From Bacteroidota bacterium (GTDB lineage: Bacteria > Bacteroidota > Bacteroidia > Flavobacteriales > Flavobacteriaceae): a DNA stretch of 64,000 bases. The position numbers and the translations under genes were made by a program. Below, piece after piece: positions 9,570 through 17,765 of this stretch. The notes under the pieces were generated by a model. The model had not been told where the DNA came from. It ran no database searches and saw only the letters and a list, made by a program, of their open reading frames with translations. Position 1 is the first letter of the stretch. Every line of letters starts with the position of its first letter. The DNA lies in NCBI GenBank assembly GCA_024279425.1, contig JAJRRO010000074.1:266930-330929 (forward strand). Direction: 5' to 3'.

Positions 9570-10853
9570 ATGAAAAAAACCGTAGCCTTTTGGGGAATAA
9601 TCATCTTGTTGGGCATGTCCTGTAAGGAAGATACCTCTACCATCGATATTCCTGCTCCTAAAAAGTCAGCATTCTTAACAGAAGATCTGAAATTATCAGA
9701 AACGGAATACTATGATAAAATTCTTGGCGCGCTGGTTGGTTCAGCCATAGGTGATGCCATGGGGGCCTCTACAGAAATGTGGCATCGAAATGACATACAA
9801 TTGAAATATGGATATATTACCGGACTTACTCCAGCCATAAGGGAACAATCGCCCGAAGGAACCTGGGACCACAATCTGGTTGCTGGAGCGACTACGGATG
9901 ACACCCGCTGGAAGTATTTAATGATCAAGTATTTTACAAAACACGGTAATGACCTTAACCCCACCAATTTTTCCTCTTTTATTGGCAATTACTATAAATC
10001 ACTCGCCAAATCACTGTCTGACAAGGACATTTTGACAAATACCGATGTTTTGGATGAAAAAATGGAGAAAATCGATTGGATTAAGGAATGGGGCAGGGTA
10101 GCATTGGCGTATCAAAACGGGCCGGATGCCTATCAACAAGCCCTAAACCGATTTTACGGAGGAGAAATGTCCTGTGCAGGACAATTGTATACTCCTATGT
10201 TGGGCCTAGTAGCCCCCAATCCAGAGGCTGCCTATACCACGGCTTACAAACATGCTATTTTTGATTTGGGCTACGCCAAGGATATTTCCGCCCTAGTAGC
10301 GGCCATGACCCAGACGGCACTTAGAACTCAAAACATGGATTCTATACTTCAGACTGTAGCCTTTACAGACCCCTTAGGGTATCAGGACAGCCGATTAGTA
10401 GGGCGTATTTCCTACGCCTTGGCGGATGGAACCCAAAAAGGGATTTTGGGCATACGGGAATTGAATCTTAATGATTCTCTGATTACGAGTAAACCAAGTT
10501 TCAAAATGCCGAAGGGCTACCCTGATACCAAAGAGGAATGGGTACGGCAGGAGATGGTATACGAACTATTGGAGAAAGACAAAAGGGCCATTGCCTTTCA
10601 CTCCGGGGAAATTTGGCAGATTCTCGTTGCTGGATTGGAATTTGGAAAGGGTGATTTTGAAAAAACCATGCAATTCGTTGTCAACTATGGAAGGGACAAC
10701 GATACTGTAGCTGCCGTAGCTGGCATGATCTTGGGCGCCAAAGATGGGTTTTCACAACTTCCTTCTGGCTTAAAGGAAAAAGTATTGCATGTGAACAGGG
10801 ATATTTTGGGTATAGATTTGGAGGCCTTGGCAAAGGAAATGGTTTCCAATTAA
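9570..10853 (+). CDS. ADP-ribosylglycohydrolase-family lipoprotein
   Basis: The DraG/ARH family hydrolyses N- or O-linked ADP-ribose using two Mg ions. Here GDAMGASTE, TDDTRWKYLM and GRDNDTVAAVAG supply the expected metal-binding acids. The start is a lipoprotein signal (IILLGMSCKED, lipid Cys about residue 17), so the enzyme acts outside the cytoplasm, where protein ADP-ribose is not expected. A nucleoside, sugar or other glycoside substrate is more likely. It follows the MtnK-like kinase by 14 bases, suggesting outside cleavage and inside phosphorylation of the same compound. This is inference from the pairing. Confidence 0.85.
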   Translation: MKKTVAFWGIIILLGMSCKEDTSTIDIPAPKKSAFLTEDLKLSETEYYDKILGALVGSAIGDAMGASTEMWHRNDIQLKYGYITGLTPAIREQSPEGTWDHNLVAGATTDDTRWKYLMIKYFTKHGNDLNPTNFSSFIGNYYKSLAKSLSDKDILTNTDVLDEKMEKIDWIKEWGRVALAYQNGPDAYQQALNRFYGGEMSCAGQLYTPMLGLVAPNPEAAYTTAYKHAIFDLGYAKDISALVAAMTQTALRTQNMDSILQTVAFTDPLGYQDSRLVGRISYALADGTQKGILGIRELNLNDSLITSKPSFKMPKGYPDTKEEWVRQEMVYELLEKDKRAIAFHSGEIWQILVAGLEFGKGDFEKTMQFVVNYGRDNDTVAAVAGMILGAKDGFSQLPSGLKEKVLHVNRDILGIDLEALAKEMVSN

Positions 10854-11017
10854 ATACATCGGTCAATATTTTATAGGCTATATCGTACAAAAAATCACAA
10901 AGTATTGGGTATTTTTTTTCGGAGCGTGTATCTCAAAAGAAAATTGTACTGTTCAAAGAGTTTATTTTCAATCAAATGATGCCTAGGCTATATTTAGGGA
11001 ATAAACATTTTCTTGAA

Positions 11018-11895
11018 ATGAACGAAGAACTCATACTCAATTTCACGCCAACAGGGATGATTCCCACTAAAAGCATGACATTCCACGTCTCTATTAGTGT
11101 TTCTAAAATCGTTGAGGATGTGCATCAGGCGGTCGAACTAGGCATTACCTTGGTACATTTGCATGCTAGAGATTCTATTTCGGGAGAACCTACCTACAAA
11201 AAGGAGATTTATACAGAAATATTCGAGGAATCCGCAAATATGCCTCAAATCTAGTCATATGTGTTTCCCTGAGTGGTAAAACTTTCAGTGCGCTCGAGCA
11301 ACGTTCCGATCCTTTGTTGCTAAAAGATGATGTTAAGCCCGATATGGGCAGACTAACCCTCAGATCGCTCAATTTCAACACTATAGCGAGTATAAATTCA
11401 CCAGAAATGGTACAGGATTTGGCAAAATTAATGAAAGAAAAAGGCATCGTTCCAGAGTTAGAGGCATTTGATTTGGGAATGATTAATTATGCTAAGTATC
11501 TAGCGAAAAAGGAACTCAATAAGCCTCCATTCTATTTTAATTTGCACTTGGGAAATATAGCCTGTTCCCAAGCCAATCTTCTTCACTCAGGTATCATGAT
11601 TAAAGATCTTCCATAAAATGCTTTGTGGAGTCTAGCTGGAATTGGTAATGCACACCTAAAAATGAATGCACTTGCAATAGCTATTGGCGGAGGGGTTCGA
11701 GTGGGACTGGAAGATAATATTTGGTATAACACTGCGAGAACAATAAAGGCGCAGAACATTGATTTATTAAAACGAGTACATACCATCGCAACTGCAAATG
11801 AAAGAAAGGTTATGACTCCAGAGGTATTTAGAAGTAAAATGGGAATGGAATTTGGCAACGGTGCATATGGGCGTGAATTTGACAACCAAACTTAA
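11018..11895 (+). pseudogene. BKACE (3-keto-5-aminohexanoate cleavage-type) enzyme, broken
   Basis: The translation follows the beta-keto acid cleavage family: TPTGMIPTKSM, LVHLHARDSISGEP, then in another frame KPDMGRLTLRSLNF, NLHLGN, WSLAGIGNAHLKMNALAIA, GGGVRVGLEDN. Two lesions break it. One base is missing near 11226-11231, where GAGGAATCC would need an extra G to read E-G-I-R. A TAA at 11614-11616 stands where the family has a residue after DLP, and one change from AAA would explain it. The rest is well preserved, so inactivation is recent unless these are sequence errors. The start is ATG at 11018; an upstream ATG at 10976 also exists. Confidence 0.8.
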
Positions 11896-11924
11896 ATTTA
11901 TGGAAGTTACATCAAATCTCATGG

Positions 11925-12440
11925 TTGTGGAATATCTTACGACATGGTTTGTTTTTGCACGGTTTGAAAAATCGCCTTGAAAAAGTTGGCATAATCCTTA
12001 CGCCCTATTATTGGGTTGAGGAAGGAATATTTGGCAATGAACCTCCCCAAATTAAGGGAGATTCCTCGGCTTTTAAATTAAGGAAGCTGTGCTTGGAAGA
12101 AGTCAAGAAAGCCAGCAAAAAGATAGCCCCAGAAAACAAAGATGATATAGTAAAAGGCTTTGAAAATAGACAGATTTATTTAGGATTAATCCATAATGAA
12201 GATATTGCAGCTTGCATGGCCATTGAGCTAAATGATTTTATCTTCAATAAGAAGTTATACAAGCTTGAACAAAATGGGTCTACTAAAACGAATAGTTTAA
12301 GTGCCTTTTTCAACAAGTCGACATTAAAATTCAAGAAACAACTTAAGGCTAAAAGTCTCAAGCTTTTAATCGCTGTCAATTTGTTCAATAAGTACCACAG
12401 ATTATTTGTTTTAAGAAGTTATCATCGGTCAAAAGAATAA
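11925..12440 (+). pseudogene. GNAT-like acyltransferase lacking its core
   Basis: A 171-codon frame with TTG start. Its N-terminal half (GLKNRLEKVGIILTPYYWVE, GLIHNEDIAACMAIEL) and C-terminus (LKFKKQLKAKSLKLL, FVLRSY) match, from memory, a flavobacterial GNAT protein next to surface-glycan genes. The central acetyl-CoA-binding segment (R/Q-x-x-G-x-G/A) expected after KLEQN is absent; the sequence jumps to SAFFNKSTLKF. I therefore read it as a deletion derivative rather than an active enzyme. It lies 29 bases after the BKACE pseudogene in what looks like a decaying stretch. Confidence 0.45.
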
Positions 12441-12479
12441 AAAGGAAAGCGGACCTTCATTTGAAATAACCTTTTATGA

Positions 12480-14030
12480 TTACCAAATCCTTTGGATTTT
12501 TCCTATTTCAAAATCCTTTAACTCCAACAGTGTCTCCGTGCCGTTTTTTATCTCCACTTTAGAATAGGCTTCATTCGGAAATACCTGTGCTGTCATCTCA
12601 TATTGCCCTTCATTGATAAATATTTCAACAGAGGACCAATCAATCAATATTCGGACCTCCATGTTTCCGTCTGGAAGATTGGGAATGGGCATTTTTTGTA
12701 TTGAATGTGCAAAACTTTCCTTGAATTCTTTTTTTCCAGATTTCGAGCGGTCCAAAAGGAAAAGCTTTTGGTGATTGTCCCAAGTCAAAACTATCTCTTC
12801 TCCTAAATCGTTTTCTAACGCCATTGAAAAATCCCGGGAATTCGTTGTAAATCTTATCTGTGATTGTTGCAAGCCGTCATAAGAAATCGTTTTAACCGAA
12901 TTTGACCCTACACTAACAGTTTTAGAAGAGCCTTTTGAAATGATATTGTCCAAATCCTTGATGGGGTAACCTATCAAATCATAGGTATTCCCAATTTCCC
13001 TTAGCAGCAATTTTCGAGGTATCGTCATTGCACTTCGCCATTTTTCAGTAGGTGTATCTTCGGCATAGGCCCAATTGCTCATCCACCCTATAAAGAGCCG
13101 TTCCCCAGAAGGGGCATTATTATAGGTAACCCCGGCGTAATTATCAGTTCCCCAATCGACCCACCGTTCTTCCGTTTGATCAGAGGTAAAGGTCTTGCCG
13201 TCAAAATCTCCAATAAAGTATTGGGTGCCACTTCCCCCATTGGGCGCGCCGGGATTGATACTAATAAAAAGCACCCATTTTTCCTCATCGGAACCTTCTA
13301 CCTTTAATGGAAACATATCTGGGCACTCCCAAACACCCCCATGGGCACCTTGGTTGTTCCCAAAGACACTCACCTTCTCCCAGTCAATTAAATTTTGGGA
13401 GTTCCATATCTGTAAGTGGTCACCGGCCACCAGCAACATACTCCACAATTCTTCCTTGTCGTTCCAAAACACCTTGGGATCTCTAAAATCTTTGGGGTCA
13501 GAAACAATAACCGGATTTCCTTCATGTTTGGCCCAAGTATTTCCATTATCCAAACTATAGGCAATGCCTTGGGTTTGAAAATGGGTTTCCTTATCCGGAT
13601 GGTGATAGGTGAAAATTGCCATCAAAGGAGGGTTTTCAACAGTGCCAAAACCAGAGGTGTTCTTTGTGTCAACTACCGCGCTTCCAGAAAAAATATAGCC
13701 ATTGTCATCCGGAAACAGGGCTATTGGCCTGTGCTCCCAGCGTATAAGGTCCCTACTCGTTGCATGACCCCAATGCATGGGTCCCCATTTTATGTCTTCG
13801 GGATAGTATTGATAAAATAGATGATAAACCCCTTGATGATAGACCAATCCGTTTGGATCGTTCATCCACTTTTCTTCAGGCGAAAAATGAAATTGTGGCC
13901 GATATGACTCGGTGTAATAATCTAAATGCACCGTTTCTGGTATAACATCTTTTTTTGTTTTTTCGTCCTTACACGACCCTAAAGCCATCAATACAAAAAG
14001 AAACAGGATCAATTTTAAATTAGCGCACAT
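12480..14030 (-). CDS. GH32 fructan hydrolase, lipoprotein
   Basis: GH32 enzymes cleave levan, inulin or sucrose with retention. The five-bladed propeller shows its three acids: WMNDPNG (nucleophile Asp, about residue 55), FRDPKVFW (transition-state stabiliser) and WECPDMFPL (acid/base Glu). A C-terminal beta-sandwich follows (VEIFINEGQYEMTAQVFP). The N-terminus is a lipoprotein signal (LFLFVLMALGSCKD), so it is tethered to the envelope. I chose ATG at 14030 over TTG at 14036. No sucrose importer or SusC/D pair is nearby, so it may serve alone. Confidence 0.93.
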   Translation of the reverse strand: MCANLKLILFLFVLMALGSCKDEKTKKDVIPETVHLDYYTESYRPQFHFSPEEKWMNDPNGLVYHQGVYHLFYQYYPEDIKWGPMHWGHATSRDLIRWEHRPIALFPDDNGYIFSGSAVVDTKNTSGFGTVENPPLMAIFTYHHPDKETHFQTQGIAYSLDNGNTWAKHEGNPVIVSDPKDFRDPKVFWNDKEELWSMLLVAGDHLQIWNSQNLIDWEKVSVFGNNQGAHGGVWECPDMFPLKVEGSDEEKWVLFISINPGAPNGGSGTQYFIGDFDGKTFTSDQTEERWVDWGTDNYAGVTYNNAPSGERLFIGWMSNWAYAEDTPTEKWRSAMTIPRKLLLREIGNTYDLIGYPIKDLDNIISKGSSKTVSVGSNSVKTISYDGLQQSQIRFTTNSRDFSMALENDLGEEIVLTWDNHQKLFLLDRSKSGKKEFKESFAHSIQKMPIPNLPDGNMEVRILIDWSSVEIFINEGQYEMTAQVFPNEAYSKVEIKNGTETLLELKDFEIGKIQRIW

Positions 14031-14084
14031 ACCCAATTACTTTTATTACTTTTTTTGTAAGTTACCAAAACACTTCCAAAATAG

Positions 14085-14092
14085 TATATTTG
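14085..14092 (+). promoter_or_regulatory. -7 promoter element before the rhodanese gene
   Basis: TATATTTG matches the Bacteroidota -7 element TAnnTTTG. A clear -33 box at the right spacing is not visible. It lies 18 bases before the ATG at 14111 and would drive the rhodanese/transferase/phosphorylase run. Confidence 0.5.
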
Positions 14093-14110
14093 TTTCATTA
14101 TTTTCTATGC

Positions 14111-14605
14111 ATGGGAGCACTTCGGATTTTTTACATTTTGTTTTTACTTGCTCTCCCTGGATTTGCGCAAAAAAAAATGGACAAGGCCATTAAGATGTTC
14201 AATAAGGGGTCTGTTCCGTATATACAAGTTGCCGATGCCATCTCTCAACCCAATGTATTATTCCTTGATACCAGAAAAATTGAGGAATTTGAGGTTAGTC
14301 AAATTAAAGATGCTATTTGGGTGGGATATGACCAATTTGATGCTAAAAAAATACACCTATCAATTCCAAATTACAATTCCCCAATAATTGTGTATTGCTC
14401 CATTGGGGTTCGTTCAGAGGATATAGGGGAAAAGCTGTTGAAAATAGGGTACACCAATGTTAAAAATCTTTATGGAGGAATTTTCAGGTGGAAAAACCAT
14501 GGCTATCCCATTTATGATACCAATGGTACTGAAACCGAAAAAATCCATGCCTTTGATAAGCATTGGGGCAAATTATTGACCAAAGGCGAAAAGGTTTACG
14601 ACTAA
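14111..14605 (+). CDS. Exported rhodanese-like protein
   Basis: A single rhodanese domain follows a signal peptide (ALRIFYILFLLALPGFAQ). The active-site loop CSIGVRSE carries the catalytic Cys, and FLDTRKIEEFEVSQIKDA is the usual CH2A-like motif. Rhodaneses carry a persulfide or handle thiol-reactive oxyanions. The position ahead of arsenosugar-type transferase genes makes a link to arsenic or sulfur chemistry possible, but this is inference. ATG at 14111 is preferred because it begins the signal peptide exactly. The next gene starts 14 bases later. Confidence 0.8.
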   Translation: MGALRIFYILFLLALPGFAQKKMDKAIKMFNKGSVPYIQVADAISQPNVLFLDTRKIEEFEVSQIKDAIWVGYDQFDAKKIHLSIPNYNSPIIVYCSIGVRSEDIGEKLLKIGYTNVKNLYGGIFRWKNHGYPIYDTNGTETEKIHAFDKHWGKLLTKGEKVYD

Positions 14606-14619
14606 GACAGCCAACATAT

Positions 14620-15291
14620 ATGAGCACTATTTTGCCGAGCGACACAAAAGACGACAAGAAAGCAATTAACGATCAATCGGTTACCTCTGAAAATCTATTG
14701 TTGATTTTTACCAGAAATCCAGTTTTGGGCAAATGCAAAACACGATTGGCGGCCACCATAGGTAATCACACCGCATTGGATATTTACAAATTTCTAATAG
14801 GCCATACCCAGGAATTGACAAAGAATGTCTCAGCACATAAAAGGGTATACTATTCCGAGGAAATTTGGAACAATGACGTCTGGGACAATACTATTTTTGA
14901 TAAAAAGCTACAAGAGGGAATTGATTTGGGTGAACGTATGGCCAATGCCTTTTTAAAGGGTTTCGAAGACGGATTCAAGAATATCATCATCATCGGTAGC
15001 GATATGTATGATTTGAGCGAGTCTGATTTGGATAGGGCATTTTTGTCATTACAAAAAAATGATTTCGTCCTTGGTCCGGCTGAAGATGGTGGTTACTACT
15101 TATTAGGAATGCGAAATTTTAAAAAAGCCCTCTTTCAAAACAAAGATTGGGGCAAAGAGAACGTTTTCAAGAATACCATGGGTGACTTAAAAAAAGACAA
15201 AGTCCATCTTTTGAAAACCAAAAATGATATCGACGTTTATGATGACATTAAGAATGTTGATGTTTTCAAGCCTTATTTAAGGAACCTATGA
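14620..15291 (+). CDS. TIGR04282-type transferase (arsenosugar/rSAM-associated)
   Basis: A nucleotide-diphospho-sugar transferase-fold protein of the DUF2064/TIGR04282 group. Motifs are LLIFTRNPVLGKCKTRLA (N-terminal G-K-x-K-T-R-L signature), IIIGSDMYDLSESDL (metal-binding Asp region) and VLGPAEDGGYYLLG. The family was named as transferase 1 of the rSAM/selenodomain loci, later tied to arsenosugar synthesis. Start ATG at 14620 follows the rhodanese by 14 bases. Its stop overlaps the phosphorylase start (ATGA), showing translational coupling. The actual donor and acceptor are unknown. Confidence 0.82.
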   Translation: MSTILPSDTKDDKKAINDQSVTSENLLLIFTRNPVLGKCKTRLAATIGNHTALDIYKFLIGHTQELTKNVSAHKRVYYSEEIWNNDVWDNTIFDKKLQEGIDLGERMANAFLKGFEDGFKNIIIIGSDMYDLSESDLDRAFLSLQKNDFVLGPAEDGGYYLLGMRNFKKALFQNKDWGKENVFKNTMGDLKKDKVHLLKTKNDIDVYDDIKNVDVFKPYLRNL

Positions 15292-16109
15292 GAATTACGG
15301 AAAAACAATTACAGGAGTCGACAAATTATTTAAAGGAAAAAGGGTTTGACGACCCTGAAATAGGTATAGTCTTGGGTACTGGGTTAGGCAAATTGGTAGA
15401 TGCCATTGAAGACCCCATAACCGCTCATTACAATCATATCCCGTTCTTCCCTTTGGCTACGGTTGAATTTCATTCTGGAAAACTGATGTATGGCACAATT
15501 GAAGGAAAAAGAACCGTAGTAATGCAAGGTCGTTTTCACTTGTATGAAGGGTATGATTTTGTTGACATCACTTATCCCATTCGTATTATGCATCGATTAG
15601 GAATAAAACGGCTATTTGTTTCCAATGCAGCTGGAGCGATAAACCTAAGTTTTAAAAAAGGGGATATCATGTTGATTGAAGATCATATTAACCTTCTTGG
15701 TGGTTCTCCATTGACTTTTGGCAACGTAGCGGATTTTGGGAAACGCTTTGTAGATATGAGCGAACCTTATGATCTTTCAATGCGAGAAAAAATCATAGCT
15801 ATTGCAGAAAGAGAGAACATAACCCTTCAGCGAGGGGTTTATGCATCTGTAGTAGGTCCGCAATTGGAAACTAAGGCAGAATATAGAATGTTGAAGATTA
15901 TTGGGGCAGATGCCGTGGGTATGAGTACGGTTCCCGAAGTAATCGTTGCAAATCATTTACAACTCCCTATAGTAGCCGTTTCTGTTTTGACCGATGAATG
16001 TGACCCCGATAATTTAAAACCTGTTGATATTCAAGATATAATCGAAGTAGCAGGTGAAACGGAGCCCAAAATGATTAGGCTTTTCAGGGAATTGATAAAA
16101 AGCTTATGA
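15288..16109 (+). CDS. Purine-nucleoside phosphorylase
   Basis: A trimeric-type PNP of 273 residues that splits purine nucleosides with phosphate. Visible motifs are IGIVLGTGLGKL (phosphate loop, with Thr instead of the common Ser), QGRFHLYEGY, SNAAGAINLSFKKGD, VVGPQLETKAEYRML and GMSTVPEVIVANH. A phosphorylase is a recognised member of rSAM/arsenosugar loci, where it could remove adenine from the arsenic-bearing nucleoside, so it may be dedicated rather than general salvage. It overlaps the transferase by 4 bases, and its own stop overlaps (ATGA) the start of the ArsM-like remnant. Confidence 0.9.
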   Translation: MRITEKQLQESTNYLKEKGFDDPEIGIVLGTGLGKLVDAIEDPITAHYNHIPFFPLATVEFHSGKLMYGTIEGKRTVVMQGRFHLYEGYDFVDITYPIRIMHRLGIKRLFVSNAAGAINLSFKKGDIMLIEDHINLLGGSPLTFGNVADFGKRFVDMSEPYDLSMREKIIAIAERENITLQRGVYASVVGPQLETKAEYRMLKIIGADAVGMSTVPEVIVANHLQLPIVAVSVLTDECDPDNLKPVDIQDIIEVAGETEPKMIRLFRELIKSL

Positions 16110-16204
16110 GTTATCTGAAAGCAACCAATGATTTATACAAGGAAGCAGTATTGCCCTTTGGTATAAAATCGTACTGGTCAAAACAAACGTCGAAATCAAT
16201 ATAA
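16106..16204 (+). pseudogene. N-terminal remnant of ArsM-like methyltransferase
   Basis: A 32-codon frame starts at an ATG that overlaps the phosphorylase stop (ATGA), as a coupled operon gene would. Its first residues, MSYLKATNDLYKEA, resemble the N-terminus of arsenite methyltransferases of arsenosugar loci (pattern Y-L-x-x-T-x-x-x-Y-K-E-A, from memory). After about residue 15 the likeness ends and a TAA follows. The Cys-rich arsenic site and SAM-binding domain are missing. I read it as the stub left by a deletion that removed arsM and probably the radical SAM gene arsS behind it. Confidence 0.55.
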
Positions 16205-16300
16205 ATGAAAATATCTGGCATTTTAATGGGGGTATATGTTATTGCTTTCCCCTGTAAGGATTTGCCGAAATCAACCACTAATGCATCAAATTTATTATAA
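16205..16300 (+). other. 31-codon frame, possible truncated lipoprotein
   Basis: ATG at 16205 follows the remnant's stop directly. The frame has 31 codons with a hydrophobic start and a Cys at residue 17 (VYVIAFPCKD), like the beginning of a lipoprotein, then stops. It could be a gene fragment from the same deletion or a chance frame. Nothing supports a function. Confidence 0.3.
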
Positions 16301-16312
16301 CAAGATTTAATA

Positions 16313-17059
16313 ATGCTAAAGTTGCAATTACTGGGAACGTTCCTTTTGCCAATTATCTTATTGCTGAATTGTTTTGGTACTCAGCCCTTACAAATCAGCG
16401 GTCCTAAAAGCGTTCTTACTGTTGACCATTCTTTATGGGACAGCTTGCTAAAAAAACATGTTGACCAAGAAGGTAGGGTGGACTATGCCAATTTCAAGAT
16501 TGACAGGGCAGCGCTAAAAGTGTATTTAGACCATTTGGCGGAAAACCCTATTTCGCATACTGCAGCAAAGGACGAGCGCCTGGCCTATTACATTAATTTA
16601 TACAATGCGGGCACCGTTCAATTGATTTTGGAAAATCACCCCTTGAACAGCATCAAAGATATATTCCGTCCTTGGGGCAAGGATAGGCTGTTTATTGGAA
16701 AAGAGGAATACTCTCTGGGAGAGATAGAACATGGTATCCTCAGAAAAATGAATGAGCCCCGAATTCACTTTGCCATAAACTGTGCTTCTTTTTCTTGCCC
16801 CAAATTACTGAACGAAGCCTATATAGCCAAAAACATGGATGCGCAACTTGAAAGGGCCTCTTCTGATTTTATAAATGACTTATCAAAAAACAAAATTTCT
16901 AAAGACTTCGTTCAACTTTCCAAAATTTTCAAGTGGTACAAAAGAGATTTTAATGGAAATGGCTCCTTGGTCGATTATTTGAATGTATATTCCCAAATTT
17001 CAATTCTGGATGGAGCTAAAATCACTTTCTTAAATTATGATTGGCATTTAAATGAATAA
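16313..17059 (+). CDS. DUF547 protein 1
   Basis: An exported protein of 248 residues with an N-terminal hydrophobic segment and a lipoprotein-like Cys (ILLLNC). The DUF547 hallmarks are present: RLAYYINLYNAGTVQLILEN, the DIF-W segment and HFAINCASFSCPKL with conserved Cys. The fold belongs to the papain-like group, but no reaction is established. It overlaps the next transferase gene by 8 bases. A second DUF547 gene lies at 23765-24487 on the other strand. Association with TIGR04283 transferases suggests a role in the same locus. Confidence 0.85.
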   Translation: MLKLQLLGTFLLPIILLLNCFGTQPLQISGPKSVLTVDHSLWDSLLKKHVDQEGRVDYANFKIDRAALKVYLDHLAENPISHTAAKDERLAYYINLYNAGTVQLILENHPLNSIKDIFRPWGKDRLFIGKEEYSLGEIEHGILRKMNEPRIHFAINCASFSCPKLLNEAYIAKNMDAQLERASSDFINDLSKNKISKDFVQLSKIFKWYKRDFNGNGSLVDYLNVYSQISILDGAKITFLNYDWHLNE

Positions 17060-17756
17060 AGACAATCCCAAAATAAGCATTGTTATTCCGGTTCTCAACG
17101 AAGAGGCCCATATCGGCCATCTGGTTTCATATATAAAGAAGAACAGTACCACCGAAAATGTTTTGGAAATCCTGGTTGTTGATGGTGGAAGTGTGGACAA
17201 TACCGTTTCAATTGCAAAAAGTGCTGGGGCAAAAGTGCTTCTTTCTGAAAAAGGAAGGGCCAAACAAATGAATTTTGGCGCCAAATTTGCGAGAGGCAAC
17301 ATCCTTTATTTTTTGCACGCCGATACTTTCCCGCCAAAACATTTTGATAATCATATTATTGACTCGGTTTCAAAGAATAAGGCAGCCGGATGTTTTCAAA
17401 TGAGGTTCGATAGCAATAACTGGTTACTAAGATTTTTTGCCTGGTTCACGAAATATAATCATAGAATTTGTAGAGGTGGTGATCAATCACTCTTTATCAC
17501 ACAGGGGTTATTCAAAAAAACAAATGGTTTCAACGAAGATTATGTGGTTTTTGAAGACAACGAATTCATTGGTCGTCTTTATCAATTTACAAGCTTTACA
17601 GTAGTACCCCATCATGTAAAAACTTCCGCCAGAAAATATAGAAAGACGGGGGTAGTAAAGTTACAGTACCATTTTGGGGTCATTCATCTAAAAAATTATT
17701 TGGGTGCAGGGCCTGAGAAGTTATATGACTATTATAAGCGAAAGATATCAGCCTAA
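17052..17756 (+). CDS. TIGR04283-type glycosyltransferase
   Basis: A GT2-fold transferase of 234 residues: ISIVIPVLNEEAHIGHLV, ILVVDGGSVDNTVSIAKSAG, LLSEKGRAKQMNFGAKFARG, YFLHADTFPP (DxD equivalent H-A-D) and GGDQSLFITQGLF. These match transferase 2 of rSAM/selenodomain loci, assigned to arsenosugar synthesis. It overlaps DUF547 by 8 bases and converges with the amidase gene, leaving only 9 bases between stops. Confidence 0.85.
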   Translation: MNKDNPKISIVIPVLNEEAHIGHLVSYIKKNSTTENVLEILVVDGGSVDNTVSIAKSAGAKVLLSEKGRAKQMNFGAKFARGNILYFLHADTFPPKHFDNHIIDSVSKNKAAGCFQMRFDSNNWLLRFFAWFTKYNHRICRGGDQSLFITQGLFKKTNGFNEDYVVFEDNEFIGRLYQFTSFTVVPHHVKTSARKYRKTGVVKLQYHFGVIHLKNYLGAGPEKLYDYYKRKISA

Positions 17757-17765
17757 ATCACGGAG

